Counted from the first letter of the stretch, positions 50,206 through 60,619 are shown. The stretch: 64,000 nt of DNA from an uncultured Bacteroidales bacterium (GCA_905234765.1 CAJOIF010000020.1:1-64000); one strand, 5' to 3'. Program-made: numbers and translations. The notes: generated by a model not told the origin, from the letters alone.

Positions 50206-51201
50206 ATGAACAAATACACAATATCAGGTTCGCCGCATGTGCATTCACCGGAAAACACGAGGAAAATCATGTATCGTGTGCTCCTCGCCTTGGTACCGGC
50301 TTTGCTTGTGGCCATTTACTATTTCGGCTGGTATGCCCTCCGCCTGACCATCATCACGGTGGCCGCCTGTATGCTGACCGAATGGCTCATTCAGAAATTC
50401 CTTATCAAAGGCCCCTTGACCATCAACGACGGCTCGGCCGCGCTGACGGGCGTGCTGTTGGCCTTCAATGTGCCCGCCAACCTTCCCATCTGGATGGCTA
50501 TCGTGGGTAGCATCGTCGCCATCGGCATCGGCAAGATGGCCTTTGGCGGCTTGGGCAAGAACCCCTTCAACCCGGCTTTGGTAGGCCGTGTGTTCATGCT
50601 CGTGTCGTTCCCGACCGCCATGACCACTTGGCCGCAGGCCCAGCCCATCTTTGACAAAGGCTTCTTCGCCGACGCCGTCACGGGTCCCACCCCACTCGGT
50701 CTCTTGAAAGAAGCAGGCGTTGGGTCGCTGGCTGAAGCTGGTGACATGCAGTTCATCGACATGGTTCTGGGCAACCGCGGTGGTGCCTTCGGCGAGGTTT
50801 GTGCCATCGCCCTGCTTTTAGGTGCGATTTACCTCCTCTGCCGCAAGGTCATCGACATCTGGACGCCGTTGAGCATCCTGCTCACCGTGTTCGTCTTCAC
50901 GGGCATCTGCTACCTCATCGACCCAACGCAGTACATCGCTCCGTGGTATCATCTCGTCTATGGCGGTCTCATCCTCGGCGCCTTCTTCATGGCCACCGAT
51001 ATGGTGACCTCGCCGATGACGATACGAGGCAAACTATTGTTTGGCTTCGGCATCGGTGCCATCACGGTCATCATCCGTCTGTGGGGTGCCTATCCCGAAG
51101 GTGTGTCGTTCGCCATTTTGATTATGAATGCCTTCACACCGCTCATCAACAAGGCCTTCAAGCCCAAAGTGTTCGGCGTTGTCAAACCCTCTAAAAAGTA
51201 A
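50206..51201 (+). CDS. rnfD: Electron transport complex subunit RnfD
   Basis: A 331-residue membrane subunit with about nine helices. Motifs: SPHVHSPENTRKIMYRVLLALVPAL at the start, LIKGPLTINDGSAALTGVLLAFNVP, FGGLGKNPFNPALVGRVFML, and DAVTGPTPLGLLKEAG, where the Thr is the likely flavinylation residue (commonly TGATPL; here Pro replaces Ala). Carries covalently bound FMN and takes part in ion or electron transfer across the inner membrane. Preceded by the heptamer-array element. Confidence 0.95.
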   Translation: MNKYTISGSPHVHSPENTRKIMYRVLLALVPALLVAIYYFGWYALRLTIITVAACMLTEWLIQKFLIKGPLTINDGSAALTGVLLAFNVPANLPIWMAIVGSIVAIGIGKMAFGGLGKNPFNPALVGRVFMLVSFPTAMTTWPQAQPIFDKGFFADAVTGPTPLGLLKEAGVGSLAEAGDMQFIDMVLGNRGGAFGEVCAIALLLGAIYLLCRKVIDIWTPLSILLTVFVFTGICYLIDPTQYIAPWYHLVYGGLILGAFFMATDMVTSPMTIRGKLLFGFGIGAITVIIRLWGAYPEGVSFAILIMNAFTPLINKAFKPKVFGVVKPSKK

Positions 51202-51206
51202 TCGCC

Positions 51207-51878
51207 ATGGCAAAGAAACCATCCACTTTAGTTAATATGCTTGTGGCCCTGCTCGTCATCGCAGCGGTGTCGGGCGGTGTGCTCGGCTTAGTCTACGGCA
51301 TGACCAAAGACACCATCGCAGAGGTCGACCAGAAAAAGAACGAAGCAGCCATCCAAGCCGTGTTGCCTTTGGACGGTGAAATCACCTATAAGGCTGACAC
51401 ACTGAAATACAACTACGAAGGTGTTGACATGACCTTCCCCTGCAACCTCGCCTACGACCAAAATGGCACCTTCCAAGGTGCAGCCGTGAAGACCAGCGAA
51501 GGCGGTTTCGGCGGCAAGATCGACATGATGGTCGGCTTCCTCGCCGACGGTACCATCAAAGGCACTTCGGTGTTGTCACACACCGAGACCCCTGGCCTCG
51601 GTGCCAACATGACCGGCAAGTTCAAGGACCAGTTTGTCGACAAGAACCCAGCCGATTTCAAGCTGATTGTCAAGAAAGACGGCGGCGACGTCGATGCCAT
51701 CACCGCAGCCACCATCACTTCGAGAGCCTTCTCGAAGGCGGTGGACAAAGCTTATAAGGCCTTTGAAGCCAACAAAGCACAATTCATGAACAACGCTCCC
51801 GCCGCGGAAATCGCTCCGGCGGCTGAAGCAACGGAAGAAGTAACTGAAACTACGGAAGGAGGACAAGACAATGAGTAA
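51207..51878 (+). CDS. rnfG: Electron transport complex subunit RnfG
   Basis: A 223-residue subunit with one N-terminal helix (NMLVALLVIAAVSGGVLGLVYG) and a periplasmic FMN-binding domain. The covalent FMN site is in DVDAITAATITSRAFSKAV, with Thr in the usual (S/T)xA(T/S)xTS position. ETPGLGANMTGKFKDQF precedes it. The C-terminal tail is acidic (EEVTETTEGGQD). The last 8 bases overlap the rnfE start. Confidence 0.94.
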   Translation: MAKKPSTLVNMLVALLVIAAVSGGVLGLVYGMTKDTIAEVDQKKNEAAIQAVLPLDGEITYKADTLKYNYEGVDMTFPCNLAYDQNGTFQGAAVKTSEGGFGGKIDMMVGFLADGTIKGTSVLSHTETPGLGANMTGKFKDQFVDKNPADFKLIVKKDGGDVDAITAATITSRAFSKAVDKAYKAFEANKAQFMNNAPAAEIAPAAEATEEVTETTEGGQDNE

Positions 51879-52464
51879 CAACCTGCAAACCTTTACCAAA
51901 GGCCTCGTCAAAGAGAACCCCATCTTGGTGCTGCTGTTGGGCTGCTGCCCGACCTTGGCCACCACCACCAGTGCCATCAACGGCATGTCGATGGGCTTGG
52001 CCACCACCTTCGTGTTGGTGCTGTCCAACATCTTCATTTCACTTTTAAAGGGCTTCATCCCCGACAAGGTGCGTATCCCCTGCTTCATCGTGGTCATCGC
52101 CTCGTTCGTGACTTTGGTGCAATTGTTAATGCAGGCATACGTGCCCGACATCTATGAGACCCTCGGTCTGTTCATCCCCCTCATCGTGGTGAACTGCATC
52201 GTGTTGGGTCGCGCCGAGGCTTTTGCCTCGAAGAACCCCGTGTTCCCGTCCATGTTGGATGGCCTCGGCATGGGCTTGGGCTTCACCCTCGCTCTGACGC
52301 TGTTGGGCTGCATCCGTGAGTTCCTCGGCAGCGGCTCCATTTTTGGTCTCACCATCCTGCCCGAGACGGCGAACATCCTGGTGTTCATCCTGCCTCCCGG
52401 CGCTTTCATCTGCCTCGGCTTCGTTATCGCTATCGTCAACAAACTCAAAAAAGAAAGTCACTAA
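51871..52464 (+). CDS. rnfE: Electron transport complex subunit RnfE
   Basis: A 197-residue membrane protein with six helices: VKENPILVLLLGCCPTLATTTSAINGMSMGLATTFVLV, and CIRE-type loop residues. LGRAEAFASKNP is the family motif before helix 4; DGLGMGLGFTLALTLLGCIREFLGSGSIFG follows. Pairs with RnfA to form the membrane core that couples electron flow to ion transport. The TAA stop lies 3 bases before the rnfA start. Confidence 0.95.
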   Translation: MSNNLQTFTKGLVKENPILVLLLGCCPTLATTTSAINGMSMGLATTFVLVLSNIFISLLKGFIPDKVRIPCFIVVIASFVTLVQLLMQAYVPDIYETLGLFIPLIVVNCIVLGRAEAFASKNPVFPSMLDGLGMGLGFTLALTLLGCIREFLGSGSIFGLTILPETANILVFILPPGAFICLGFVIAIVNKLKKESH

Positions 52465-52467
52465 GCC

Positions 52468-53045
52468 ATGAAATACCTCATCATTATCTTATCGACCATC
52501 TTGAGTTCTTGGGTATTTGCCCGTTCCTTGGCACCTCTAAGAAGACCTCGACCGCAGTGGGTATGAGTGCGGCCGTTATCTTTGTGCTGACCTTGGCCAC
52601 CTTAGTGACTTGGCTGACGAACCGGTACATCCTGATTCCCTTGAACCTCACCTTCCTTCAGACTATCGCTTTCATCCTCATCATCGCCGCCTTGGTGCAG
52701 ATGGTGGAGATTATCCTGAAGAAGATAAGTCCAGCACTCTACACCGCCTTGGGCGTGTTCCTGCCGTTGATTACGACCAACTGCGCCGTCCTTGGCGTTT
52801 CGTTGACTGTGGTCACCAAGGAGTTCAACTATGGCGGCGTGGCCCACATGCTGAGCCTCGGCGAGTCCATCGTCTATGCCGTCGGCATCGCCCTCGGCTT
52901 CTCCATGGCCTTGATCATCTTTGCGGGCATCCGCGAGCACATCGACCTGATGGAGCCTCCCAAGGGCATGAAGGGCACCCCTATTGCCTTGATTACCGCT
53001 GGCATCTTGGCTTTGGCGTTTATGGGATTTACGGGGATTGTGTGA
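52468..53045 (+). pseudogene. rnfA: rnfA with a small deletion and frameshift near the N-terminus
   Basis: ATG at 52468 begins MKYLIIILSTIL, the expected RnfA N-terminus, but then leaves frame and stops after 32 codons. The RnfA sequence resumes at FLGICPFLGTSKKTSTAVGM in another frame (TTC at 52506) and is then intact to the end. Between ATCTTG and TTCTTGGGT only AG remains, where about 24 bases coding for the conserved VNNVVLSQ-type segment should be, so about 22 bases are missing. A start at TTG 52509 would give 178 residues without the first half of helix 1. This segment normally contains conserved Asn residues of the membrane core. Either the complex is impaired or the consensus is wrong. 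Confidence 0.85.
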
Positions 53046-53131
53046 TAGACTACGCTGTGTAAAAGCAGGGGTTGCGCTACGCTTCACCACCTGCTTAATG
53101 TCCGCCGTCCCTACGGGACTGGCTTTGACTG

Positions 53132-53159
53132 AAAGAGCTGCCTTTGGCGGCTCTTTTTT
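53132..53159 (+). terminator. Terminator of the rnf operon
   Basis: AAAGAGCTGCC, TTT loop, GGCGGCTCTTT-type stem followed by T run, about 90 bases after the rnfA stop. The 286-base gap 53046-53331 also contains an imperfect GCAGGGGTTGCG ... CACCACCTGC pairing (about 53065) and the 14-base dyad GCGTATTTTTACGC near 53275. Confidence 0.75.
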
Positions 53160-53331
53160 GTAAGCCTATGTGAAACTATACGGGCGATACTGGAGCAGAA
53201 CAATTGTGGAATTGTAGTTTTTTAAGATAAAAAACGTTTTTAATCAGAAAAAGGCTTCTGTTTTCCAAAAAAATGCGTATTTTTACGCGCTTTTTTATAG
53301 TCACGAATAACAAATTATGATACTTTGAATT

Positions 53332-56300
53332 ATGAGAATCAAATCACATGCGCTTTTCGTTGCTATCATGCTGTTTTCGGCCATCATCACGAATGCCCAA
53401 ACACGTGAAATCAACTTCAACAACAACGCCCCGATAGAGGGCCTCAGCATGGAACAAAACACCCGTTCCAACCTCACTATGCGCCACGCCCTAAAGCATC
53501 TGCAAATACTCAACATCACCGACAATGGCTACACTGGCGATATCGTACAAGGGGGTACAGGCATCACCCTACCTGCCACCGCTGGCGAACCCGACCTGCC
53601 TTCGTTCAGCCGTTTCGTGGCCATCCCCAATGGTGCCACGGCCCACATCGAGATGGGCTACAGCAGCATGACCACCGTGCAAAACGTGGACCTAATGGCT
53701 GCCGCACCACTCAAATTTGACACCGATGACAATCCAAATACTTACGAGAGAAATCCCAGCATCTATACCAAGGACGCGTTCTTTCCCGAACAGCCCGTCA
53801 CCGTGTCGGAGCCTTTCAGCCTGCGTGGTGTGCAGACCGTGGCAGTCACCGTGGTGCCTTACCAATACAACCCTGTCACCAAGGAGCTGCGCGTGTATGA
53901 CGACCTACAGTTCGATGTGCGCTTCGACGGCGGCAACGGCGAGTTTGGCGACAACCGCCTGCGTTCGCCCTATTGGGACCCCATCCTGATGCAGAACCTG
54001 GTCAACTACAACCAGCTGCCCATCATCGACTATGAAACGCGCATGCAGGAATGGGTGGCCAACCGTCCCGAGGGCTGCGAATACCTCATCGTCATACCCA
54101 ACAACGAAAGCTTCCGCCAATATGCCAACCAGCTGCGTGACTACCGCATCCAACAGGGCATCATCACTGAGGTAATGAGCTTGAGCGACATGGGCTGCAC
54201 CACCACAGCCATGATGAAGACCTATTTCCACAACGCTTACAACAACTGGGCAATTCCGCCTGTCGCGGTGCTGCTTTTGGGCGACCATAACACCAACATG
54301 GCCCAAGGCATTCCTGCTGAAACCACCTATCACTCATCAACTTATGGCAACTGCATTACCGACAACGGCTATGCCGACGTGACGGGCGACAACCTACCTG
54401 AGATGGCCTTCTCGCGCCTCGTGGCCGCCAACGCCACCGAAGCTCAAATGATGGTGAACAAGCAGATTGAATACGAATACACCAACCCCAACATGAGCGC
54501 TTCGTCGTACGACCAACCCATCACGGCATTAGGCTGGCAGACCGAACGTTGGTTCCAGATCTGCTCCGAAGCCGTGGGCGGTTACTGGCGTAACCAAGGC
54601 AAGCACCCCGTCCGTATCAACGCCATCTACAGCGGCAACCCCGGCAACGTGTGGTCAAGCAATACCAACACCTCCATGGTAGTCAACTACTTCGGTCCCA
54701 ACGGACGCGGCTACATCCCCCAGACGCCTTCTGAACTCGGCGGTTGGACAGGCGGCACGGGCGCACAGGTCGTGACTGCCGTCAACAATGGCTGCATGCT
54801 GCTGCAACACCGCGACCACGGCTACTACCAAGGCTGGGGCGAACCCGACTTCAGCACGAGCAATGTGGCCCAGATGACCAACACGGGCAAGCTCACTTTC
54901 GTGAACACCATTAACTGCCAAACCGGCACCTTCGACCACAGCCCCGAGTGCCTCATCGAGGCCTTCATGCGCCGCACCAGCGGTGGCCAGAACGCCGGTG
55001 CCGTGGGCTGCATCGGACCTACGCAAACATCCTACTCCTTCGTCAACGACGCTTACGCTTGGGGCATGTACGATCAATATGACCCACAGTTCCTCCCCGA
55101 CTATGGCCCATACGCCAACTACGAAGGCAACTGGAGACCCGCTTTCGGCAACGTGGCCGGAAAGTATTTCCTGCAACAAAGCTCATGGCCGAGCAATCCC
55201 AACAACAAGGCCATCACGCATAAGATGTTCACCGCCCACTGCGATGCCTTCTTGACGCTCTACACGCAGGTACCTACCGCGATGACGGTCACCCATCCCG
55301 CTCAAATCACTGCCACCACCACAAGTATCAACGTGACTGCCCCGCAAGGCGCCGTCATTGCATTGACCCGCAACAATAACATCCTCGCCGTGGCTACCGC
55401 CACAGGCAACAGCCAAGTCATTACCTTCCCTGCCCAGCCTTCCAACACCAACATCACCATCGTGGCCACCAAGCAAGACCGCCTTCGTTATGTGGGCACT
55501 ATCCACGTCATCAGCGAACCCCACCTCAGCGTGACACAAGTGACACCACACGATGCCAATGGCAACCAATTGCTTGAATTTGGCGAGCAATCGTCGTTCG
55601 ACATCACCATCAAAAACACTGGCGACCAGGCTTCGACAGAGGCCAACGCTACCCTCAGCACAGCTTCGCTGCAATACGTCACCATCAATCAGAACACCGC
55701 TACCATTCCAGCCTTGTCACCTAACCAAACCACTGACCTGGAAGAAGTCTTTGGCATCACTCTGGCCAATAACGTCCCCGACGAGACCCGCCTCGACTTC
55801 ACCCTTACCATGGTGGCTGGCAGCCACACCTGGACCTATGACTTCCATTTCAACGCCCATGCGCCCAATCTGAAAGTGTATGACGTGATGACCATCAACG
55901 ATGGCGGCACCGACAAGGGTAATGGCAACGGCCGCCTCGATCCGGGCGAAACAGCCGAAGTCATCTTCAGCTATAGCAATGTTGGCAGCGTTACGGCCAG
56001 CGATGTCACAGCTACATTAACTACCACCTCACAACAATACATTACCATCAGCCAGCCATCCGTCACCACTCATACGGTAAACGTTGGACAAAGCGTTGAA
56101 GTAAGCTACATGGTGAGTGTGGCAGCCAACATGCCGAAAGGCGCAACTGCACAATTTACTCTCACCGCCACCTCAGGTGCTTACAGCAACGCCTGTGACT
56201 TCATACACCGCGTAGGCCTCGAAATCGCCAATTTCGAGAATGGTCTAGAAGACTTTGACTGGGAAAACGACCCCAATCATCCGTGGACTCTCAGCAACAA

Positions 56301-58110
56301 CGACCCGCATTCCGGCAGTTACTGCCTGCAATCGGGCAACATAGGCCATAACGAAACTTCCACCCTCACATTACATTTCAATGCAGAAAACCTGAATGAC
56401 GAAATCCGCTTTTTCAGAAAGGCCGACTGTGAATTGAATGGTGATTATTTGAAGTTCTACATCGATGGCAACTTAATGCAACAATGGACTGGTGACCTCA
56501 ACTGGCGCGAAATGGCTTTCCCTGTCAACCAAGGCGAGCACACCTTTAGCTGGGTCTATGAGAAAAACGGTAGCGGCACCAGTGGCGCCGACCATGCTTG
56601 GATTGATGACATCCTATTCCCCGTGCGCCACATCGACTTTGCCTGCAACGCCGGTGCCGACCAAAATGTCTGCCATGAAGCGGTGCAGTTGCTAGCCAAT
56701 GCCGTAGGCTATGAAGGTCTGCTTTGGACCACCAACGGTGACGGCAGCTTCGACCACAACGACATTCTCAACCCCATCTACACGCCTGGTGAACAAGACT
56801 TGGCCAACAAGACCGTCACACTGACCCTCTCCGCAACCAACGAAACCGGTGAGACCCTGAGCGACAATGTCATCATCAACTTCCATGAGGCTGTCAGCAT
56901 CGTAATGGAGGCCGAAGGCGAAATCTGCGAAGGCGAGAACATCAACCTCAGCGCCATCATCCTCGAAGACGGAGTCACCAGATGGAATACAAATGGCGAT
57001 GGTAGCTTCGAAAATACCTCGTCTTCTCAAACCGTATACATCCCTGGCGAACAAGACAAGGCCAATGGTAGTGTCACGCTGACACTCAACGCCACCTCAC
57101 CCTACGGCTGCGGCGATGCCACCCAAGACTTCGTCCTTACCATCCATCCGCTGCATCACGTTGAGATTGACATGAGTTCATGCGGCACCTTTACCTGGAA
57201 CGGAATAGACTACAACGAAGCCGGTGACTATGAGCAAACACTGCAAAGTGCCTTCGGCTGCGACTCCACCGTGGTCATACACCTCAGTTTCGTGGATACC
57301 TATAACATCGAAATCGAACAGGACGCTTGCGACAGCTTTGAGTGGGATGGCGACATCTACTACGAATCAGGCACGCACACCAAATCGTACACCTCGCTCC
57401 ATGGCTGCGACTCCATTGTGACCATGCACCTCAACATCTACGAGTCTTATGCGATGGGCGTTTCGGGAGGCGACTGCGACTCCTTCGAATATGAAGGCGT
57501 TACATACACAGAATCAGGCACCTACATAATCGGCGAACACCAAAGCGTCTATGGTTGTGACAGTATTTGGAGCCTCAATATCACCATCACTCATACTCCC
57601 CAACCAGAAGACATTGAAGGCCCTTCGGAAGTCGATGTACGTCTCTCGCCTATAAGCACTTACTCACTCACTCAAAATGAAGGAGCCTCATACATGTGGA
57701 CTATTGAGCCTGCCGAAGCAGGAACCTTCGACATCTCCAACAGTTATACGGCCAACATCACTTGGAGCGAGAACTACAAGGGCGAGGCCACTGTTTTTGC
57801 GCACGAAGACAATGTTTGCGGAGACGCCCTCAATCAAAAGGTTGTTACCGTGAGAAACACCACCGATGTGAACGAATACAACATCGAAGCCCGCATCTTC
57901 CCCAACCCTGCCAATGACATCGTCACCATAGAAGCGGAAAACATGAGGCAAATCACCGTATTCAATACTTTCGGTCAAGCCTTGTACAATCTGGAGACAG
58001 AGAACGACATGGTAAAGGTCAATATGGCATCGTTCGGTACAGGCACCTATCTCATCCGCATCCACACCGATAGCGGCATCGTCATTAAGCGTATCAGTAT
58101 TATCAAATAA
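53332..58110 (+). CDS. Gingipain-like C25 cysteine peptidase with T9SS sorting domain
   Basis: A 1592-residue secreted peptidase. Signal (ALFVAIMLFSAIITNAQ), a propeptide with EPDLPSFSRFVAIP, then the C25 catalytic domain (about 230-670). The catalytic dyad is visible as LLQHRDHGYYQGWGEPDF (His 496 by count) and VNTINCQTGTF (Cys 529). Two CARDB-like or Ig-like modules follow (about 720-960), a MAM-like module (about 965-1095), two or three PKD/Ig-like modules with FDHND and VTRWNTNGDG motifs, three CDS-type repeats (FTWNGIDYNEAGDYEQT, FEWDGDIYYESGTH, FEYEGVTYTESGTY), and a type A T9SS signal (IFPNPANDIVTIEAEN ... GIVIKRISI). Likely cleaves host or dietary proteins; specificity unknown. Confidence 0.9.
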   Translation: MRIKSHALFVAIMLFSAIITNAQTREINFNNNAPIEGLSMEQNTRSNLTMRHALKHLQILNITDNGYTGDIVQGGTGITLPATAGEPDLPSFSRFVAIPNGATAHIEMGYSSMTTVQNVDLMAAAPLKFDTDDNPNTYERNPSIYTKDAFFPEQPVTVSEPFSLRGVQTVAVTVVPYQYNPVTKELRVYDDLQFDVRFDGGNGEFGDNRLRSPYWDPILMQNLVNYNQLPIIDYETRMQEWVANRPEGCEYLIVIPNNESFRQYANQLRDYRIQQGIITEVMSLSDMGCTTTAMMKTYFHNAYNNWAIPPVAVLLLGDHNTNMAQGIPAETTYHSSTYGNCITDNGYADVTGDNLPEMAFSRLVAANATEAQMMVNKQIEYEYTNPNMSASSYDQPITALGWQTERWFQICSEAVGGYWRNQGKHPVRINAIYSGNPGNVWSSNTNTSMVVNYFGPNGRGYIPQTPSELGGWTGGTGAQVVTAVNNGCMLLQHRDHGYYQGWGEPDFSTSNVAQMTNTGKLTFVNTINCQTGTFDHSPECLIEAFMRRTSGGQNAGAVGCIGPTQTSYSFVNDAYAWGMYDQYDPQFLPDYGPYANYEGNWRPAFGNVAGKYFLQQSSWPSNPNNKAITHKMFTAHCDAFLTLYTQVPTAMTVTHPAQITATTTSINVTAPQGAVIALTRNNNILAVATATGNSQVITFPAQPSNTNITIVATKQDRLRYVGTIHVISEPHLSVTQVTPHDANGNQLLEFGEQSSFDITIKNTGDQASTEANATLSTASLQYVTINQNTATIPALSPNQTTDLEEVFGITLANNVPDETRLDFTLTMVAGSHTWTYDFHFNAHAPNLKVYDVMTINDGGTDKGNGNGRLDPGETAEVIFSYSNVGSVTASDVTATLTTTSQQYITISQPSVTTHTVNVGQSVEVSYMVSVAANMPKGATAQFTLTATSGAYSNACDFIHRVGLEIANFENGLEDFDWENDPNHPWTLSNNDPHSGSYCLQSGNIGHNETSTLTLHFNAENLNDEIRFFRKADCELNGDYLKFYIDGNLMQQWTGDLNWREMAFPVNQGEHTFSWVYEKNGSGTSGADHAWIDDILFPVRHIDFACNAGADQNVCHEAVQLLANAVGYEGLLWTTNGDGSFDHNDILNPIYTPGEQDLANKTVTLTLSATNETGETLSDNVIINFHEAVSIVMEAEGEICEGENINLSAIILEDGVTRWNTNGDGSFENTSSSQTVYIPGEQDKANGSVTLTLNATSPYGCGDATQDFVLTIHPLHHVEIDMSSCGTFTWNGIDYNEAGDYEQTLQSAFGCDSTVVIHLSFVDTYNIEIEQDACDSFEWDGDIYYESGTHTKSYTSLHGCDSIVTMHLNIYESYAMGVSGGDCDSFEYEGVTYTESGTYIIGEHQSVYGCDSIWSLNITITHTPQPEDIEGPSEVDVRLSPISTYSLTQNEGASYMWTIEPAEAGTFDISNSYTANITWSENYKGEATVFAHEDNVCGDALNQKVVTVRNTTDVNEYNIEARIFPNPANDIVTIEAENMRQITVFNTFGQALYNLETENDMVKVNMASFGTGTYLIRIHTDSGIVIKRISIIK

Positions 58111-58119
58111 GAAAAGTTC

Positions 58120-60561
58120 ATGCTACGTTCAAGGAAATATTATCTGTTCGCCTGGCTGTTGGCTTTGCTGCCTCTACAGTATTTTGCCCAGCAACCATCC
58201 ACGAAACTGGCCGAATACAATATCCGTAATTTGTCAACCATAGAAGAGCGTGTATTCCTGCTTCATTCCATCCAAGAAAGTGAGGTCTATTCATTCGCCC
58301 CGAGCGACAAGGACGGCTACTTCGACATCTATGTCAGCGACGGATACACCTGCGATGACTCCAACGCCAATGCGGATTTCGATTTTTTCCTTGAACGTAG
58401 TTATGAGGACTGGCTTGCCTACACAAATTTGAGCAAGACGGAGCGCGGCAACTTATTTGTCGAATGGCGTTATCAACTTGATGCCCCCATCTTTGTCATG
58501 ATCAACGAAGACTTCCATCGCCAATTGCGCGACGGCAACGGCACCTGTGACGGAGCTCTTCCTTTCTGCACCGACAACGGTTTATACCAGTTCCCCGCTG
58601 GTGTCAATTCAGGCAACCTCGGCACTAATGTTGCTCCCTATTTCTGTCAAGGCTACACGCCTCCCTACAATCCAAACACCACTGGTTGTTTGAGCATGAC
58701 GAGAAATCCTGCCTTCTATTACATGAGAATCGCCGACCCGGGCAACCTGAACATCTATATGTACAGCACGCCTCAGGTCGACATTGACTTCGACTGTTGG
58801 GGGCCTTTTGACGACATCGCTACCGCTTGCGACCTCCTTTCGTGCAATACCATGGTGGATTGTGGTTATAGCAGCAACGCTACCGAAAACTGCCATATCA
58901 ACAATGCCTTAACAGGACAATATTACATCCTGCTGATTACCAACTTCTCCAATGTACCCTGCAACATTTCATTTGAGAATGTCGGGACAGGTACCACTGA
59001 CTGCGACATCCTGCCTCCTCTCGTCACCAACGATGGCCCCTATTGCGAAGGAGAAACCATCTCTTTATTCGCCACTAGCCAGGCAGGAGCCTCCTATAGT
59101 TGGACAGGACCCAACAACTTCATTTCCAACGAGCAGAATCCCTCCATTGCAAACTGTACGATGCAAATGTCAGGAACCTACACCTGCTCCATCACGATTG
59201 GGGAACAAAGCAACAGCTCGGAAACCGAAGTTGAGGTCCATGCGCAACCCAGTCCGAGCATCACGGCTACCCCAAGTGCCGTCATCTATGGCGGCACCGC
59301 CACGCTTACAGCGGATCCAGGTGTCCAAGGCTCGTTCGATTTCCACTGGGAGCCTGCCGACAAAGTCCTCAATCCTGACAGCCAAACCACTCAAACTATC
59401 CCGTTGCAAGAGACTACTGTTTTTTCCGTCACTGTCTCCCAACCTGGAAGTCCTTGTGTGGGAACGATGCAATACACCGTCAGCATGAGTGGCTCAGACC
59501 TGACGGCCACTGCCACTGCCGACCAATATGAGATTTGCGACAACGGCGAAACCACGCTTCACGCCCTTCCAGTGGGAGGCACCGGCAACTACACTTACAA
59601 CTGGACACCAGCCAACACCCTCAACAACGCACACATCCAAAACCCTGTGGCCACGCCGCCCGTAGGCACCACCACTTATCATTGCCAAATCAGCGATGGC
59701 CTTACCTCTCAAGAAGCTAGTGTCAGCATACTCGTCAACGCCAACGACTTGTTGGAAGGCTCCATTCCAGCACTTCCCGATGAGACCGTCTGCGACAGCG
59801 CCTTCTGGGACCCGCAAGGTCTCGAATACACCACCACCGACCTCTTTAACCCTGCCAACCATTATTACACCGAGTCGGATACGTACCATAGGACTTACAC
59901 GAACCATTATGGATGCGACAGCATCGTCAACATGCACATCCAACTCGAATACACACCAAGCCCCGTTGAAATAGTCCCAACAAACCTCGTTGCACCCCAC
60001 TGGGTAATAACCGCCACCGAGTTCCAAGTCAACAGCTATGACTTCAGTATTTGGGAAGACCAACACCCTTATACCTGCCATTGGGATTCCGTTACCTGGC
60101 AATTCGAAGACCCGAACGTGCAATGGGTTTTGGAGCCTGACACGACAACCCATCCTATAGGCAAGAGATGCCGAATGTACGTCCTCAATCACATTGACGA
60201 TACCGTATGGCTTCGCGCCACCGTGTACAACAGATGCTCCCTCCAAGGCATACCGCAACGCTATTGGCTCACCTGTTCCTATTACGACATAGAGGAGCGG
60301 CAAGAAAACATGCCTAACTTTATGGTGGTGCCCAACCCCAACAACGGTAAAATGACGCTACAGTTTGAGAACCTCACTGGAAAAATCGACGTGAAAGTTT
60401 ACGACATGACGGGTTCCCTCGTCGACCATACCAGTACTTACAGCGGTGGCCCTAACGAGAGCATACCGTATGACTTGCCTCATCATTCTGATGGCATTTA
60501 CTTTATCGTCGTCACGGCAAAGGAAGGAACCATCGCCAAAAAGGCTGTTATTAAACAATGA
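58120..60561 (+). CDS. T9SS-sorted surface protein, paralogue 1 of a tandem pair
   Basis: An 813-residue secreted protein nine bases after the peptidase. Signal (YYLFAWLLALLPLQYFAQ), an N-terminal alpha-beta region, a Cys-rich module (FCTDNGLYQFPAGVNSG, YYMRIADPGNLNIYMYSTP, DIDFDCWGPFDDIATAC), an Ig-like run (GPYCEGETISLFATSQAGAS, YNWTPANTLNNA), a GCDSIV repeat (RTYTNHYGCDSIVNMH), a WQFEDP module and a C-terminal T9SS signal (VVPNPNNGKMTLQFENLTG). It shares the whole layout with the next gene, so the two arose by tandem duplication. No enzymatic motif; an adhesin or binding role is possible. Confidence 0.84.
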   Translation: MLRSRKYYLFAWLLALLPLQYFAQQPSTKLAEYNIRNLSTIEERVFLLHSIQESEVYSFAPSDKDGYFDIYVSDGYTCDDSNANADFDFFLERSYEDWLAYTNLSKTERGNLFVEWRYQLDAPIFVMINEDFHRQLRDGNGTCDGALPFCTDNGLYQFPAGVNSGNLGTNVAPYFCQGYTPPYNPNTTGCLSMTRNPAFYYMRIADPGNLNIYMYSTPQVDIDFDCWGPFDDIATACDLLSCNTMVDCGYSSNATENCHINNALTGQYYILLITNFSNVPCNISFENVGTGTTDCDILPPLVTNDGPYCEGETISLFATSQAGASYSWTGPNNFISNEQNPSIANCTMQMSGTYTCSITIGEQSNSSETEVEVHAQPSPSITATPSAVIYGGTATLTADPGVQGSFDFHWEPADKVLNPDSQTTQTIPLQETTVFSVTVSQPGSPCVGTMQYTVSMSGSDLTATATADQYEICDNGETTLHALPVGGTGNYTYNWTPANTLNNAHIQNPVATPPVGTTTYHCQISDGLTSQEASVSILVNANDLLEGSIPALPDETVCDSAFWDPQGLEYTTTDLFNPANHYYTESDTYHRTYTNHYGCDSIVNMHIQLEYTPSPVEIVPTNLVAPHWVITATEFQVNSYDFSIWEDQHPYTCHWDSVTWQFEDPNVQWVLEPDTTTHPIGKRCRMYVLNHIDDTVWLRATVYNRCSLQGIPQRYWLTCSYYDIEERQENMPNFMVVPNPNNGKMTLQFENLTGKIDVKVYDMTGSLVDHTSTYSGGPNESIPYDLPHHSDGIYFIVVTAKEGTIAKKAVIKQ

Positions 60562-60619
60562 AAAAATGTGGTTCAAACTGCATTTTTCGCTTTTTAGTCC
60601 ATTTTCTTCAGATAAAACA

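Noticed and set aside
47852..53045. Na+-translocating NADH:quinone reductase (Nqr)
   Set aside because: RnfB- and RnfC-type ferredoxin clusters are present and NqrF is not.
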